A program made the position numbers and the translations under genes. Shown piece by piece: positions 33,096 to 41,398 of a DNA stretch of 64,000 bases. This stretch comes from JAZSMJ01 sp045535815. GTDB lineage: Bacteria > Bacillota > Clostridia > Oscillospirales > CAG-272. Each line of letters starts with the position of its first letter. Position 1 is the stretch's first letter. The notes under the pieces were generated by a model. It was not told the DNA's origin. It searched no databases and saw nothing but the letters and a program-made list of their open reading frames with translations. Location of the stretch: contig JAZSMJ010000041.1 in assembly GCA_045535815.1 (NCBI GenBank), positions 1 to 64,000 of the forward strand, written 5' to 3'.

Positions 33096-33827
33096 ATGCA
33101 CAGGTTATATCAAAAAAGCGAGATATGGTTTTCGATCGTATGGATAATCGTTTACGTTGTCGGAACGAGCGCTTTTGACGCTCTGTCAAGCAATATCGGA
33201 ACGGAGAAGCTGTTTTCGTTTATCTTTCTTGTTGCGCTGAGCGCAGTAGCAGTAATATGGATGAAAAAAAGCTCGCTTTTCAAAAAATACGGTATATGCA
33301 AGCCTGTATCTGATGCCCGAAGCTTTTTATATTACATACCGCTTATTGCGATAATGAGCTGTAATGCGTGGTTTGGGCTGACCTTCAATATGGGCGCTCT
33401 TGAAACGGCTTTATATATCGGCAGTATGCTATGCGTTGGCTTTCTTGAGGAGTTTATATTCCGCGGACTTCTGTTTCGTGCAATGAGTAAGGACGGCCTT
33501 AAGGCTGCGGTCGTAGTATCCTCGCTTACATTTGGGATAGGGCATATGGTAAATCTGATAAACGGAAGCGGAGCGGATCTTATCCCGACGCTTCTGCAGG
33601 TGGTTTATGCTGCGGCATTCGGATTTTTGTGCGTTGTGATGTTTTACAGAGGCGGCTCCTTGTGGCCCTGCATTATCGCTCACGGAGCGGTAAATTCTCT
33701 CAGCGTATTTGCAAAGGAAGCGCCGTCATATTTGGCTGATATAGCATCGTCCGTTGTCTTGGCCGTGCTTGCATTTGCATATGCGGCAGTGCTTTTGAAA
33801 ACTCTTCCGAAAAAAGCGGAAAATTGA
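33096..33827 (+). CDS. CPBP family intramembrane metalloprotease
   Basis: 243 residues with about seven membrane segments. Abi/CPBP motifs: EEFIFRGLLFRAM (the EExxxR motif), FGIGHMVN (the FxxxH motif) and the final IAHGAVNSLSVF. These are glutamic-type intramembrane proteases related to Rce1, often involved in bacteriocin self-immunity or prenyl-protein processing. It follows the inositol phosphatase gene after 15 bases, with no bacteriocin gene visible. Confidence 0.88.
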   Translation: MHRLYQKSEIWFSIVWIIVYVVGTSAFDALSSNIGTEKLFSFIFLVALSAVAVIWMKKSSLFKKYGICKPVSDARSFLYYIPLIAIMSCNAWFGLTFNMGALETALYIGSMLCVGFLEEFIFRGLLFRAMSKDGLKAAVVVSSLTFGIGHMVNLINGSGADLIPTLLQVVYAAAFGFLCVVMFYRGGSLWPCIIAHGAVNSLSVFAKEAPSYLADIASSVVLAVLAFAYAAVLLKTLPKKAEN

Positions 33828-33869
33828 CGGCTGCGGCGGTTTTGCACAGCCTATTTATATAATAAAGTA

Positions 33870-33898
33870 TTGACAATTTGTTTGCGATGTGATAAAAT
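33870..33898 (+). promoter_or_regulatory. Promoter of the acidic lipoprotein gene
   Basis: TTGACA (33870-33875), 17-base spacer, TAAAAT (33893-33898). Confidence 0.85.
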
Positions 33899-33945
33899 CA
33901 TAAGGTATCAATATAAGTATACGTTAATACACGGAGGAACATATA

Positions 33946-34536
33946 ATGAAAAGAATACTTGCACTGATGCTTGCTGTAGTTTTTGTGGCGCTTGCCTTTA
34001 CAGGATGCAGCGCTTCCAGAAAAGACAAACTTGAAGTACTTAACGAAAAATACGATTCACTCGGACAGCTTCTTTACGACGCTGTATATGTATCCTCTCT
34101 CAGCGGTGCGCTTGATGAAGACAAGGAGCTCAAGGCTACTATAGACGACACAAAATCTCTTATCAAGGCTGTTGGTATGAGAGTTGCCGCACAGTCAACG
34201 CTTACAGAGGCTTCTCTTGATAATGCAATAAAGAGCATCGAGGGTGTTATAGTAACGCTCAACGATATAATCGATACATACACGATGACAGAAGAGGAAG
34301 AGAATGCACTTGCAGAAGAGCTCAAGATCCAGGCTGACCTTGAAGCTGAGCAGGCTCGTCTTGAGGCAGAGGCTGAGGCAGCTGCGGCAGAATCCGAATC
34401 TATCGCAGAATCTATAGCGGAGTCTATAGCTGAGGAAGAATCCAAGGCTGCTGAAGAGGAGACCGAGACTGAGGCAGAGGCTGATTCAGAAGCTGAGGCA
34501 GAGGCTACCGAAGAAGATACAACCACTGAAGAGTAA
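33946..34536 (+). CDS. Lipoprotein with acidic low-complexity tail
   Basis: 196 residues. Lipoprotein signal: basic MKR, a hydrophobic core and the lipobox FTGC (Cys at residue 21), so the protein is lipid-anchored outside. A helical stretch of about 100 residues (about 25-125) resembles a coiled coil. From about residue 125 a Glu/Ala/Ser-rich tail with repeats of SESIAESIAESIAE runs to the end. AGGAGG precedes the ATG. Function unknown. Confidence 0.78.
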   Translation: MKRILALMLAVVFVALAFTGCSASRKDKLEVLNEKYDSLGQLLYDAVYVSSLSGALDEDKELKATIDDTKSLIKAVGMRVAAQSTLTEASLDNAIKSIEGVIVTLNDIIDTYTMTEEEENALAEELKIQADLEAEQARLEAEAEAAAAESESIAESIAESIAEEESKAAEEETETEAEADSEAEAEATEEDTTTEE

Positions 34537-34576
34537 TAAAACTTACTCGGAGCTGGCATATTGTTTTGTAATTTGC

Positions 34577-34610
34577 GCCGGGAGAGGAAATATCTCCCGG
34601 CTTATTTATT
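34577..34610 (+). terminator. Terminator after the acidic lipoprotein gene
   Basis: GCCGGGAGA / TCTCCCGGC around GGAAATA, then TTATTTATT. Confidence 0.75.
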
Positions 34611-34669
34611 CAGACGAGAGGAACAAAAGCTGTAGCATATCGTCGGATAAACAGGAGGAATGATCCAAA

Positions 34670-36064
34670 ATGACAAAAAGATTTTTGATCCTTATACTTG
34701 CTGCGGTAATGCTGATAAGTCTTGCCGCTTGCGGTAAAAAGCAGGAGGAGAATATAGATCCTATTGAGGATGAGGAGATATCGTCGGAGACCGGGGTCTC
34801 GGGTGTCGGAAGAAATCCGATAGACACATCGGTGGAATCGGGTGACGAGAGCGAGACCGAGGAAAAAACTCAGCAAAATGACGACCGCAGACTCAGCCTT
34901 GCCGTTTTCGAGCTTGACGATAAGATGGATATATGCGGATTTGCGGTTACCGAGCTTCCTTTCTGCTCGGGTATCCTTGAGGCGAGAAATTACACCCTTC
35001 TCGGAGATGCCGTTGCCGATATCAAGCTTCGTGTAAACGGTGAGATAAACGCAGTCTTAAGAGTTGCCGGAAATGAGTATGCAGGCGCTGATATAAGCGG
35101 AGTATTTACAGAATTTGACGATACGGGAACGATAGTTTCCGCAGGCAAGAGCGTTGACTGGAATGCAACCGATGACGGAGAATACCTGCTCAGATGGATG
35201 GACAGCAAATTTGTATATTCTCTCTATTTTGAAAATGCGTCCGAGAATCTTGCGCTTGGTCTGATAGACGATTTTATAGAAGATACGGTAGTTGTCGGTG
35301 AATCTATCTATTCCGAGCCTCAGACCGAAGAGAGCGAAACGGAGACAGATACCGAAACAGACTTGGAAAGCGAAGAGGAGACCGAGCCTCAGACCGAGCC
35401 GGTAAGGACTTTATCTATAGATTACGATGAAAGCTCATACAGTCATTACGATGATGACGGTATGCTTCTCCTTAACGTTTCTTACAAATACCCCGTTCTT
35501 TCGGGCACAGACGGTGCTGATGCCATAAACTCATTCTTCTCATCCGACAAATATGCGTTTGAGCAGAATGCGCAGGAGTATCAGATACACGCAAAGGAAG
35601 CGTATGACGATAACAGCGATGCATTTGTCGGATTTGAGCTTTATATCGATTACAGCAAGGAGCGCTCCGATGCAAAGGTAGTAAGCTTCAGCGGATATAT
35701 GTACGACTATACCGGAGGTCCGCATCCTAACGGCGGAATGTTCGGCGAGAGCTTCAATGCGCAGACAGGCGAGCACCTGAAGCTTGAGGACATAACCGAT
35801 AATCTTATTGCCCTCAGAACCTTCGTGGTCAACCGCATAAAGTCGGAGCTTAAGGATTCCGACCGTGCAAACGAGCTTTATAACGGATATGAGGACAGCA
35901 TTATATCGTTCGTATGCGACAATTCGTGGTGCCTTACCGATGAGGGCATAATGTTCTACTGTAATCCTTATATTATTGCGCCACATGCGGCAGGTGTGTT
36001 TGAGTTTACCATACCCTACGCTGACATTGCAGAATACGTTATACCGGAGATACTTCCGGAATAA
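34670..36064 (+). CDS. Lipoprotein with C-terminal DUF3298 (RsiV/PdaC-like) domain
   Basis: 464 residues. Lipobox LAAC at about residue 21, then an acidic linker. A beta-rich middle domain (about 70-205) is followed by a Glu/Thr-rich second linker (about 215-245). The C-terminal region has the pattern of DUF4163/DUF3298: YKYPVLSG..DAINSFF, then GYMYDYTGGPHPNGG, and IMFYCNPYIIAPHAAGVFEFTIPY. This fold is shared by the lysozyme-sensing anti-sigma factor RsiV and the deacetylase PdaC sensor part, suggesting carbohydrate or lysozyme binding outside the cell (inference). No sigma factor gene lies beside it. Confidence 0.82.
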   Translation: MTKRFLILILAAVMLISLAACGKKQEENIDPIEDEEISSETGVSGVGRNPIDTSVESGDESETEEKTQQNDDRRLSLAVFELDDKMDICGFAVTELPFCSGILEARNYTLLGDAVADIKLRVNGEINAVLRVAGNEYAGADISGVFTEFDDTGTIVSAGKSVDWNATDDGEYLLRWMDSKFVYSLYFENASENLALGLIDDFIEDTVVVGESIYSEPQTEESETETDTETDLESEEETEPQTEPVRTLSIDYDESSYSHYDDDGMLLLNVSYKYPVLSGTDGADAINSFFSSDKYAFEQNAQEYQIHAKEAYDDNSDAFVGFELYIDYSKERSDAKVVSFSGYMYDYTGGPHPNGGMFGESFNAQTGEHLKLEDITDNLIALRTFVVNRIKSELKDSDRANELYNGYEDSIISFVCDNSWCLTDEGIMFYCNPYIIAPHAAGVFEFTIPYADIAEYVIPEILPE

Positions 36065-36085
36065 ATAAGATAAAGAAGGCTGTTT

Positions 36086-37159
36086 ATGAAGGAATTTGAC
36101 AGCGTTTGCGTTATAATTCCGTCTCTTGACCCCGACGAAAAGCTGAAGGGCGTTGTCGACGGACTTATAGAAGAGGGCTTTAGCAAAATAATATTGGTGG
36201 ATGACGGAAGCCGAGCTGAAAATAAGAAATATTTTCCCGATAATGCCGAGTGCACGAGGCTTACCCACGAGGTAAACAAAGGCAAGGGAAGAGCGCTCAA
36301 GACTGCGTTTTCCTACGTTCTCGAAAATGCGCAGGCAATGGGCGTTACCGGAGTAATAACCGTTGACGGAGACGGCCAGCATAAGCCGTCCGATATTGCC
36401 GCTTGTGCAAGACGGATGCTGGCGGAAAGCACCATCGTTTTGGGCGTGCGTGACTTTTCGCTTGACGGTGTCCCGAAAAGAAGCAGATTCGGAAATAATA
36501 CCACCTCTTTGGTGTTCCGCCTTGTGTTCGGGATCAGACTGAGCGATACGCAAACGGGCTTGCGTGCCATACCGTGTCAGCATCTTGCAACGCTGGCAGA
36601 GGCTGAGGGCGAGCGCTTTGAATATGAGACCAATATGCTTCTTTTGATGAAAAGAAGCGGTATATCCTTTGTCGAGGAAAAGATAGAAACCGTTTATATA
36701 GAGGAGAACAAGACCTCGCATTTCAAGCCTGTCAAGGACTCGCTCCGTATATACGGAATTCTTATAAGATTCATACTTTCGTCCTGCGCATCAGCGCTGA
36801 TAGACGTTTTGGCTTATTGGATATTGCACAGGCTTTTGTCGGGATCTCTTCTTGGCAGTACGGTATTGGTCTGCACGGTGATCGCAAGGCTAATGTCGTC
36901 TGTTGCAAATATGTTATTAAATAAAAACGGAGTTTTCAAGAACTCCGTTGGCATCGGGCGCACGGTAATCAGATATTATGCGCTTGCCGTACCGATAATG
37001 CTGGCGTCTGCGCTTGCAGTAAAGGGGCTGACCCTGCTTTTCGGCGTGTCGGCTTCAAGCAGCACGTTATCGACGCTCATAAAGATACCGGTGGATACTC
37101 TGCTGTTTTTCATAAGCTTCAGAATTCAGCACAACTGGGTGTTTTCCGATAAAAAATAA
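36086..37159 (+). CDS. Glycosyltransferase family 2 fused to a GtrA-like membrane domain
   Basis: 357 residues. The GT2 part (about 1-225) resembles dolichol/undecaprenyl-phosphate mannosyl- or glucosyltransferases: VCVIIPSLDPDEKL, ILVDDGS, GVITVDGDGQHKP and the conserved SDTQTGLRAIP. The C-terminal part (about 230-357) has four membrane helices of the GtrA type, ending in FRIQHNWVFSDK. Such fusions make or flip an undecaprenyl-phosphate sugar for decorating wall polymers. It directly precedes a PAP2 phosphatase gene. Confidence 0.9.
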   Translation: MKEFDSVCVIIPSLDPDEKLKGVVDGLIEEGFSKIILVDDGSRAENKKYFPDNAECTRLTHEVNKGKGRALKTAFSYVLENAQAMGVTGVITVDGDGQHKPSDIAACARRMLAESTIVLGVRDFSLDGVPKRSRFGNNTTSLVFRLVFGIRLSDTQTGLRAIPCQHLATLAEAEGERFEYETNMLLLMKRSGISFVEEKIETVYIEENKTSHFKPVKDSLRIYGILIRFILSSCASALIDVLAYWILHRLLSGSLLGSTVLVCTVIARLMSSVANMLLNKNGVFKNSVGIGRTVIRYYALAVPIMLASALAVKGLTLLFGVSASSSTLSTLIKIPVDTLLFFISFRIQHNWVFSDKK

Positions 37160-37180
37160 TTCAAGAAATGAGACCGTGTT

Positions 37181-37750
37181 ATGTTAGAAACAATACAGAA
37201 TATTGACTTTGCGGTAATAGACTTTATCCAGGAGCATATAAGATGTGCATTTCTGGATACGGTGCTTCCCATAATAACAAACTTTGCCGAAGCGGGTATC
37301 GGATGGATAGCGCTTGCGGTGTTGCTTCTTTTCTTTAAGAAAACGAGAAAGACTGCGCTTATGATGGGCGTTGCCCTTATTCTCGGCCTTCTTATAGGAA
37401 ACGCAACTCTGAAGCCTCTTGTCGCAAGAATAAGACCATACGATATAAATACTGCGGTAGAGCTTTTAGTAGCTCCGCTTCACGATTTTTCTTTCCCGTC
37501 GGGACATACTCTTGCATCGTTTGAATGTGCAGGCGTTCTGATGATAAGAGACAAGCGCCTCGGCATACCTGCCCTCGTTCTTGCGATAATAATCGCCTTT
37601 TCAAGACTGTATCTTTACGTCCACTATCCTACCGATATTATCGTAGGAGCGCTGCTCGGACTTCTGTTTGCCTTTGTAGGCGTTTTTGTGATAAATAAGA
37701 TCTTCGATACAGTCGAGACTCGCACCGGCAAAAAGGTAAGCTGGATATAA
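37181..37750 (+). CDS. PAP2 family lipid phosphatase
   Basis: 189 residues with about five membrane helices. The three-part phosphatase signature is complete: KPLVARIRP, FSFPSGHTLAS and SRLYLYVHYPTDIIVGALLG. It likely acts on undecaprenyl pyrophosphate or another lipid phosphate on the outer face, and its place behind the GT2-GtrA gene fits recycling of the lipid carrier (inference). The gap to the previous gene is 21 bases. Confidence 0.9.
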   Translation: MLETIQNIDFAVIDFIQEHIRCAFLDTVLPIITNFAEAGIGWIALAVLLLFFKKTRKTALMMGVALILGLLIGNATLKPLVARIRPYDINTAVELLVAPLHDFSFPSGHTLASFECAGVLMIRDKRLGIPALVLAIIIAFSRLYLYVHYPTDIIVGALLGLLFAFVGVFVINKIFDTVETRTGKKVSWI

Positions 37751-37764
37751 TATTGAATGCAAAA

Positions 37765-38000
37765 CGCACCTGATAGGCGTTGTGTCCTTTGACACAACGC
37801 CAGTTCTATTCGCGGCGCTCACATAGTGAGCGCTTGCGAGTTATATTGCTTCGCAGTGATATTGCCTTTGCAGTTATATGTGCTTCGCACGCTTGCATAG
37901 AAAGGCGAATAGAATATAACTGCTCTGCCACAAGAGCAATATAACTTTTGCAAAGCAAAAATATCACGCTGTCAAAGACAGCATATCACTAATCACTTTC
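37765..38000. repeat. Nested palindromes, interspersed repeat region
   Basis: A gene-free stretch after the PAP2 gene packed with stems: GGCGTTGTGTC-CTTT-GACACAACGCC, GCGCTCAC-ATA-GTGAGCGC, GTGCTTCGCAC, and GCTGTC-AAA-GACAGC. Near-repeats of the word ATATAACT or ATATTGC recur many times. It looks like a degenerate, mobile-type repeat cluster. Confidence 0.6.
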
Positions 38001-38049
38001 AGATGAAGTGCAGTTAATTACCACTGAAAAAAGGTGGCTGGAATATAGA

Positions 38050-38087
38050 AGAGCCGGTACGGAATCAAATCCATATCGGCTCTTTTG
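38050..38087 (+). terminator. Terminator-like hairpin
   Basis: AGAGCCG-TA-GGA pairs with TCC-TA-CGGCTCT around ATCAAA, followed by TTTTGCTG. It may end a transcript running through the repeat region. Confidence 0.55.
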
Positions 38088-38140
38088 CTGTTCTTATGTG
38101 ACTTGCATATATCGGTGTATTTTTAAATGGTTTGCTCGGC

Positions 38141-38719
38141 TCAGCCGTCCAGAGATCTTACGTCAACGCAAATACCTTTTTTTCGCAATGCTTTTGAGGA
38201 TGCTACGCTGTTTTCCCATTTACTTCCGTCCGAAAAATCCACGCTGTATATGTACAGCTCAACGTCGCCGTCATAGCCTTTTATAAACTGATGCGATGAA
38301 AAAACGGAGCTTCCCGAGGGTATTTCGACACCCTTGTAGGTAAGGATCTGAGGGGCGGTCCTTTCTATTATCTTGTAGATGTTGCTCTGCACGCTAAAAA
38401 AGCTGAGCGAGGTAATGCTTTTGTCGGTAAGGTTGGTAATAAAAAGCGTAAGCTCCTGCATTCCGGTACTGCTTTTGTCTATCGAAGCGCTGACGTTTAT
38501 ATTACATTCGCCGTTAAATGCTTTCGGTGATTCGGGATCCTTGCTTTCTTTTGATGGCTGGTAAAGATTGATAGCGGTGATTGCTATTGCAGTCAAAAGC
38601 AATATCCAGAACCAAGGCTTTTTATAAAGTGGCGACTCTCGTCTTTCGGGGCAAAATTCGCACGCCTGAGCACCTTTGTCTTTTAATTCGCACGATCTGC
38701 ATTCAACGGTTTTTCTCAT
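38141..38719 (-). CDS. Zinc-ribbon membrane protein, unknown function
   Basis: 192 residues. A short N-terminal segment with CRSC and CEFC cysteine pairs (about residues 7-23) forms a likely zinc ribbon in the cytoplasm. A membrane helix (about 36-52) follows, then an extracellular beta-rich domain (about 70-192) with ITNLTDKSITSLSFF, reminiscent of FxLYD or DUF4352-type folds. I do not recognise a specific family. It is divergent from an XRE regulator gene. Confidence 0.7.
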   Translation of the reverse strand: MRKTVECRSCELKDKGAQACEFCPERRESPLYKKPWFWILLLTAIAITAINLYQPSKESKDPESPKAFNGECNINVSASIDKSSTGMQELTLFITNLTDKSITSLSFFSVQSNIYKIIERTAPQILTYKGVEIPSGSSVFSSHQFIKGYDGDVELYIYSVDFSDGSKWENSVASSKALRKKGICVDVRSLDG

Positions 38720-38776
38720 AAAAATAGTCTCCTTTTGGGCGTATACCGTATGGTATAATAGTATTAATTTAACTAC

Positions 38777-38828
38777 ATAGGCATAAAATAGTCTATATAG
38801 TTTATTCTATTATAATACAATTGCCTAT
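38777..38828. promoter_or_regulatory. Promoter region with inverted heptamers before the XRE gene
   Basis: ATAGGCA (38777-38783) and TGCCTAT (38822-38828) flank a -10 TATAAT (38811-38816) in very AT-rich sequence containing CTATATAG. This is a possible operator for the adjacent HTH protein. Confidence 0.45.
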
Positions 38829-38868
38829 ATAATTCAAGTATAAATGAATTATTTGAGAGAGTTTTTTT

Positions 38869-39201
38869 ATGAATTATTATAACATCGGACAACAGATCAG
38901 AAAATACAGAAGAGCGCAGGGAATGTCGCAGGAGCAGCTTTCGGAGAGAGTAGGCATATCAGTAACGCATATGAGCCATATCGAAACCGGGAACACTAAG
39001 CTTAGCCTTGCGGTGTTCGTTGATATAGTGCAAGCGCTTGACGTCACTGCCGACGATCTGCTCTCGGACGGCACTTCGGGCAGAAAAGCTTCATTTGACG
39101 AGGTGAATTCTCTGCTTGACGGATGCACTACAAAGCAACTGCGTATTATCACCGATATAATTAAGGCAACCAAAGCCTCGCTTGATAAGCACGAGGTCTA
39201 A
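38869..39201 (+). CDS. XRE family HTH regulator
   Basis: 110 residues. The N-terminal Cro/C1 HTH (about 7-62) reads IGQQIRKYRRAQGMSQEQLSERVGIS followed by HMSHIETGNTKLSL. The C-terminal 40 residues are a short helical tail. Small HTH proteins of this type are often autoregulators or antitoxins. No toxin gene partner is visible: the zinc-ribbon gene is divergent and shows no toxin fold. Confidence 0.88.
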   Translation: MNYYNIGQQIRKYRRAQGMSQEQLSERVGISVTHMSHIETGNTKLSLAVFVDIVQALDVTADDLLSDGTSGRKASFDEVNSLLDGCTTKQLRIITDIIKATKASLDKHEV

Positions 39202-39262
39202 GCGGTGTGCTGACATAATAGCATCAAAAAAGCCGTCCTTTGGCGCACCTGCTATAAATCAG

Positions 39263-39295
39263 AAAAAGCATCATCTATATAGGTGGTGCTTTTTT
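39263..39295 (+). terminator. Terminator after the XRE gene
   Basis: AAAAAGCATCATC pairs with GGTGGTGCTTTTT through G-U pairs around TATATA, and ends in a T-run. Confidence 0.65.
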
Positions 39296-39330
39296 CAACT
39301 GCGAGTTGAACAAAGTCGCTTAGGATGTTA

Positions 39331-39359
39331 TTGAATAAACAATCATTCTATGATATAAT
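39331..39359 (+). promoter_or_regulatory. Promoter of the second XRE gene
   Basis: TTGAAT (39331-39336), 17-base spacer, TATAAT (39354-39359), 46 bases before the start codon. Confidence 0.8.
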
Positions 39360-39405
39360 CACAACACAAGATAGGCGCCATCTTGATATTTGGAGGTGTA
39401 TAACT

Positions 39406-40179
39406 ATGAATATTGGAAATAAAATCAAAGAATTACGAAAGCAACGAGAAATTACCCAAGAGCAACTCGCTAATAGCATCGGGATTTCGTTTCAAGCAGT
39501 AAGCAAATGGGAAAATGGTATTGCTTTGCCCGATATCACACTCGCTCCCATCTTGGCGAGCTATTTTGGTGTTTCGATGGATGAATTGTTTGAATTTAAT
39601 CTAAAAGAGATCGAAACCGCCATTGATACCATTGTAAATGATGCATACAAATTCAGAGAGTCAGATCCCCCGAAAAGCAGAGCTATTCTCGAAGAAGGTT
39701 TAAAAGAATATCCCGACAACGAGGTTTTGCTCAACAATCTTTTGTATGTATTGAATTACTCAAAAAATCCAGATGAAACCATATCAATTGCAAGTTCCTT
39801 GATTGAGAAAACAAATCAAACCGATATTAAATACGATGCATTAAGATTTCTTGCATATGCGTACAAGGCTAAGGGCGACTTAAAAAGTGCGGAATCGGCT
39901 ATTGAGCAAATACCGGAGATTTATTTTACTAAGCTTACAGAAATGGCGTACCTCTTAGAAGGTAAACCTAAATACGAAGCGGCAGAAAAGCAGAAATGGA
40001 TATCATTTGAAAATCTTATTCAAATGATGGAAAAGCTTGCAGAATATTACGAGTCGGAAGGAATGAAGATAGAAGCTATCGAAGAACGCAAGAAAGCATT
40101 AAAATTTATTGCTATTATAGAAAACAATGCGTATGATGCTTATGTCAGATTTTTTAATGATAAAATTAAAAATAATTAG
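39406..40179 (+). CDS. XRE family regulator with helical-repeat C-terminus
   Basis: 257 residues. The N-terminal HTH (about 3-58) has KIKELRKQREITQEQLANSIGIS and VSKWENGIALPDI. The C-terminal about 190 residues form TPR-like helical repeats (SRAILEEGLKEYPDNE, YDALRFLAYAYKAKGDLKSAES), resembling the peptide-sensing layout of Rgg/PlcR-like regulators. The start at 39406 is set by GGAGGTGTATAACT; the frame upstream to 39325 overlaps the promoter. Codon use is AT-richer than most neighbours, which suggests acquisition. Confidence 0.85.
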   Translation: MNIGNKIKELRKQREITQEQLANSIGISFQAVSKWENGIALPDITLAPILASYFGVSMDELFEFNLKEIETAIDTIVNDAYKFRESDPPKSRAILEEGLKEYPDNEVLLNNLLYVLNYSKNPDETISIASSLIEKTNQTDIKYDALRFLAYAYKAKGDLKSAESAIEQIPEIYFTKLTEMAYLLEGKPKYEAAEKQKWISFENLIQMMEKLAEYYESEGMKIEAIEERKKALKFIAIIENNAYDAYVRFFNDKIKNN

Positions 40180-40268
40180 ATTGACACTGAAACACGAGTA
40201 ATCGCTTTTGTGTCCACAAAAGCAGTGCTTGACAGGAAATTTGACAAGTTATAGATGAACATAAAAAA

Positions 40269-40394
40269 AGGCTCCCTTGTGTAAAGGGAGCTGACGCCGT
40301 AGGCGGCTGAGGGATTGTTTTACAATAAAATTTTGTATTTACAATCCCTCCGTCTCGCTTTACGCGAGCCACCTCCCTTTACACAAGGGAGGCT
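40269..40394. mobile_element. MITE-like palindromic element, 126 bp
   Basis: Near-perfect terminal inverted repeats of 22 bases, AGGCTCCCTTGTGTAAAGGGAG (40269-40290) and its complement at 40373-40394, enclose further stems: GACGCCG-TAGGCGGC, and GAGGGATTGT with ACAATCCCTC. No coding sequence is inside. The layout suits a non-autonomous element or an intergenic repeat common in gut Firmicutes. Confidence 0.75.
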
Positions 40395-40457
40395 CATTAA
40401 CGCCCGACGGTACACCTAAAGGTGTAACACACTATACCTTGCAATATAAGCCGCGTG

Positions 40458-40500
40458 AAAAGGAGTACGAACAAAATTGCTCGTACTCCTTTTGATTTTT
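40458..40500. terminator. Terminator next to the DeoR gene
   Basis: AAAAGGAGTACGA / TCGTACTCCTTTT around a 10-base loop, followed by GATTTTTT on the plus strand. The A/T ends also supply a T-run for the minus-strand DeoR gene. Confidence 0.7.
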
Positions 40501-40546
40501 TGGTAGGTCAAATCTGATTTATGAAACATACCCTTGAGGGCTTTTT

Positions 40547-41332
40547 TCATTTCTTTCCTTTAATAACCTGTATACCTGCTTCAGTAAGTGTATTTTCTGC
40601 ATCCTCGGTAATTCCGTTATCGGTAACGAGTGCGGAAACCGTACTGAGCGGAGCAAAGAAGGAGAATGAACTTCTTCCTATCTTACTGCTGTCGGCAAGA
40701 AGATATACCTTTGCACTTATATCTATCATAGTGCGCTTTACCTCTGCCTGACCGGGATCGGGGGTTGCAAGACCTCTTACAAGAGATATAGCGTTTGTCG
40801 CAAGGAACAGCTTGTCTACCGAAAATCCCTTGATGGTATTTATGGTTACCGGTCCGACCGTGCAATGCATATTGTGACGGACCGTACCGCCCATAAGCAT
40901 TACCGATATATCGGGGACCGATTCAAGCACCTGAGCGATCTCTATATCGTTCGTAACTACGTTCAGTCTATGTCTTGCTCCGCCGAGAAGCTTTGCAAGC
41001 TCGAGCGTGGTCGTGCCGGTATCGAGGGCAATGGCGTCACCGTCGTCTATCAACTCGAGTGCGCTCTGTGCGATCGATCGCTTCTGATCTGCGTGGGAAA
41101 CCTTTTTCTTATCCGATGCACGCTCAAAAAGATTTCTGTCAACCGAGATAGCGCCTCCGTGAGTGCGCTGAAGCAGTCCTGCCTCGTCAAGATCCCGAAG
41201 ATCGCTTCTTATAGTTGCGGGGGAAACGCCGAATTTCTCGCACAGCTCGTGCGAATATATCTTAGACGTCTTTTTTAGCATACTGAGTATTTCAGCCTTG
41301 CGCTCTTCTGCAAACATAACGGTATTGTCCAT
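40547..41332 (-). CDS. DeoR/GlpR family transcriptional regulator
   Basis: 261 residues. The N-terminal DeoR HTH (about 8-60) has ERKAEILSMLKK, then SHELCEKFGVSPATIRSDLRDLDEAGLLQRTHGGA. The C-terminal sugar-phosphate-sensing domain (about 80-250) has DDGDAIALDTGTTTLELAK and LFLATNAISL near the phosphate site. It likely represses a sugar-use operon, but none is adjacent: proBA-thiI lies upstream and repeats lie downstream. The target may be elsewhere, for example the sugar genes at 51-62 kb. Confidence 0.9.
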   Translation of the reverse strand: MDNTVMFAEERKAEILSMLKKTSKIYSHELCEKFGVSPATIRSDLRDLDEAGLLQRTHGGAISVDRNLFERASDKKKVSHADQKRSIAQSALELIDDGDAIALDTGTTTLELAKLLGGARHRLNVVTNDIEIAQVLESVPDISVMLMGGTVRHNMHCTVGPVTINTIKGFSVDKLFLATNAISLVRGLATPDPGQAEVKRTMIDISAKVYLLADSSKIGRSSFSFFAPLSTVSALVTDNGITEDAENTLTEAGIQVIKGKK

Positions 41333-41398
41333 TACCTTGAGCTCTCCTTTGGTGATTTAGATTAGTTATAGATTTTTTGCCGTGAAAAGCAAGACGGG

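Noticed and set aside
33096..33827. CPBP protease as part of a bacteriocin immunity locus
   Set aside because: No leader peptide, bacteriocin or ABC exporter gene is nearby; the neighbour is an inositol phosphatase family gene.
35540..36721. Minus-strand open frame of 393 codons
   Set aside because: Shadow of the DUF3298 lipoprotein and the GT2 gene; no domain and low-quality composition.
38869..39201. XRE regulator as an antitoxin of a toxin-antitoxin pair
   Set aside because: No toxin-like partner gene is adjacent or overlapping. The divergent zinc-ribbon membrane protein shows no toxin motif.
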